Positions 4,884 through 5,521 of a DNA stretch of 5,521 nucleotides are shown here, in pieces. Origin of the DNA: CAYOEZ01 sp964402955 (GTDB lineage: Bacteria; Chloroflexota; DTOL01; DAOUCN01); the NCBI GenBank assembly GCA_964402955.1, contig CAYOEZ010000279.1, positions 1 to 5,521 on the forward strand. Direction: 5' to 3'. Under the pieces are notes generated by a model, which was not told the origin of the DNA, made no database searches, and saw nothing but the letters and a program-made list of their open reading frames with translations. A program made the position numbers and the translations under genes. How positions within the stretch are numbered: the stretch's first letter is position 1; every line of letters starts with the position of its first letter.

Positions 4884-5521
4884 ATGGAGTACAAGCAACT
4901 GGGACTGAGCGATGTACACGTCAGCGCCATCTCGATGGGATGCTGGCCGATCGTCGGCGACGCTATCTGGGGCGCACAGGACAAGAGCGACACCTTCGCC
5001 GCGCTGCAGACGGCTGTCGATTGCGGCATCAACTTCTTCGACAGCGCCGAAGGCTACGGAGACGGCTACTCCGAAGAGTTGATCGGCGAGGGACTGGCCT
5101 CCGTGCGCGGCAAGGTGATCATTGCCAGCAAGGTCTCCCCCGCCCATCTGGCGGCGGCAGACCTGCGCGCTTCCTGCGAAACCAGCCTCAAACGCCTCAA
5201 GACCGACTACATCGATGTCTACTACATCCATTGGCCGAGCCACACCATCCCCATGGCCGAGACGATGAAGACGATGCAGGATCTCAAAGCGGAAGGGAAG
5301 ATTCGCGTGATCGCCGGCTCGAACTTCGGCCTCAAGGACCTGGACGAGATCGCCCAGTACGGACGCATCGAGGTCAACGAACTGCCCTACAACCTGCTCT
5401 GGCGCACGATCGAGGACGAGATCATGCCTGCCTGCGCCCGGCGCAACATCAGTGTGACCGCCTACATGCCGCTCATGCAGGGACTGCTGGCCGGCAAGTT
5501 CCGCAGCGCCGCCGATGTGCC
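4884..5521 (+). CDS. Aldo/keto reductase, N-terminal part (cut by the window edge)
   Basis: The first 212 codons of an NADPH-dependent aldo/keto reductase are present, with no stop before the window ends. The family usually has about 310-330 residues as a TIM barrel, so roughly the last third is missing. The start MEYKQLGLSDVHVSAISMG is typical of the bacterial YakC/Tas-like branch. The catalytic tetrad is visible as D53 and Y58 in FFDSAEGYG (51-59), K83 in IIASKV, and H116 in YYIHWP. Later, GKIRVIAGSNF (138-148) and NELPYNLL are the expected barrel strands lining the cofactor site. The ATG at 4884 has GGAGA at 4871-4875, 8 nt upstream. Such enzymes reduce aldehydes, ketones or sugars, or run in reverse; the substrate is not evident. 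No convincing promoter was seen in the 38 bp after the MITE-like element. Confidence 0.93.
   Translation, partial: MEYKQLGLSDVHVSAISMGCWPIVGDAIWGAQDKSDTFAALQTAVDCGINFFDSAEGYGDGYSEELIGEGLASVRGKVIIASKVSPAHLAAADLRASCETSLKRLKTDYIDVYYIHWPSHTIPMAETMKTMQDLKAEGKIRVIAGSNFGLKDLDEIAQYGRIEVNELPYNLLWRTIEDEIMPACARRNISVTAYMPLMQGLLAGKFRSAADV

Overview
The window is ordinary-looking bacterial chromosome, rich in G and C, with tightly packed genes and short palindromic repeats in the gaps. The style of the proteins and the intergenic repeats, which share the core GAGCGGAGCGAAG, suggest an uncultured Chloroflexota (Anaerolineae-like) genome. This is an inference from general resemblance; no 16S or other marker gene is present.

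Layout. Positions 1-199 hold no gene, only a degenerate palindromic repeat. A Gfo/Idh/MocA-type NAD(P)-dependent oxidoreductase reads leftward (1303 to 200). It is divided by 150 bp with two back-to-back sigma70-type promoters from a rightward run of three genes. These are a tRNA-guanine transglycosylase (TGT) family protein (1454-2575), a homologue of the aminoglycoside-resistance 16S rRNA m7G1405 methyltransferases (Rmt/Arm/Sgm type, 2565-3380), and RsmI, the 16S rRNA C1402 2'-O-methyltransferase (3408-4076). A gap with a perfect 25-bp inverted repeat follows, then a small SdpI-family membrane protein (4264-4605). Next comes a roughly 190-bp MITE-like palindromic element flanked by 9-bp direct repeats, and finally the first 212 codons of an aldo/keto reductase that runs off the right edge.

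Most interesting part. The TGT-like gene overlaps the Rmt-like gene by 11 bp, and rsmI begins 27 bp after the Rmt-like gene. One strong promoter sits ahead of all three. Two of the products are predicted to methylate bases three nucleotides apart in helix 44 of 16S rRNA (C1402 and G1405). The third belongs to a family that exchanges a guanine base in RNA, classically at the tRNA wobble position. Together they look like a decoding-centre RNA modification cassette. The Rmt homologue would be expected to give resistance to 4,6-disubstituted deoxystreptamine aminoglycosides if it is active. It could represent the environmental stock from which mobile rmt genes derive. The flanking oxidoreductases look like unrelated sugar or carbonyl metabolism.
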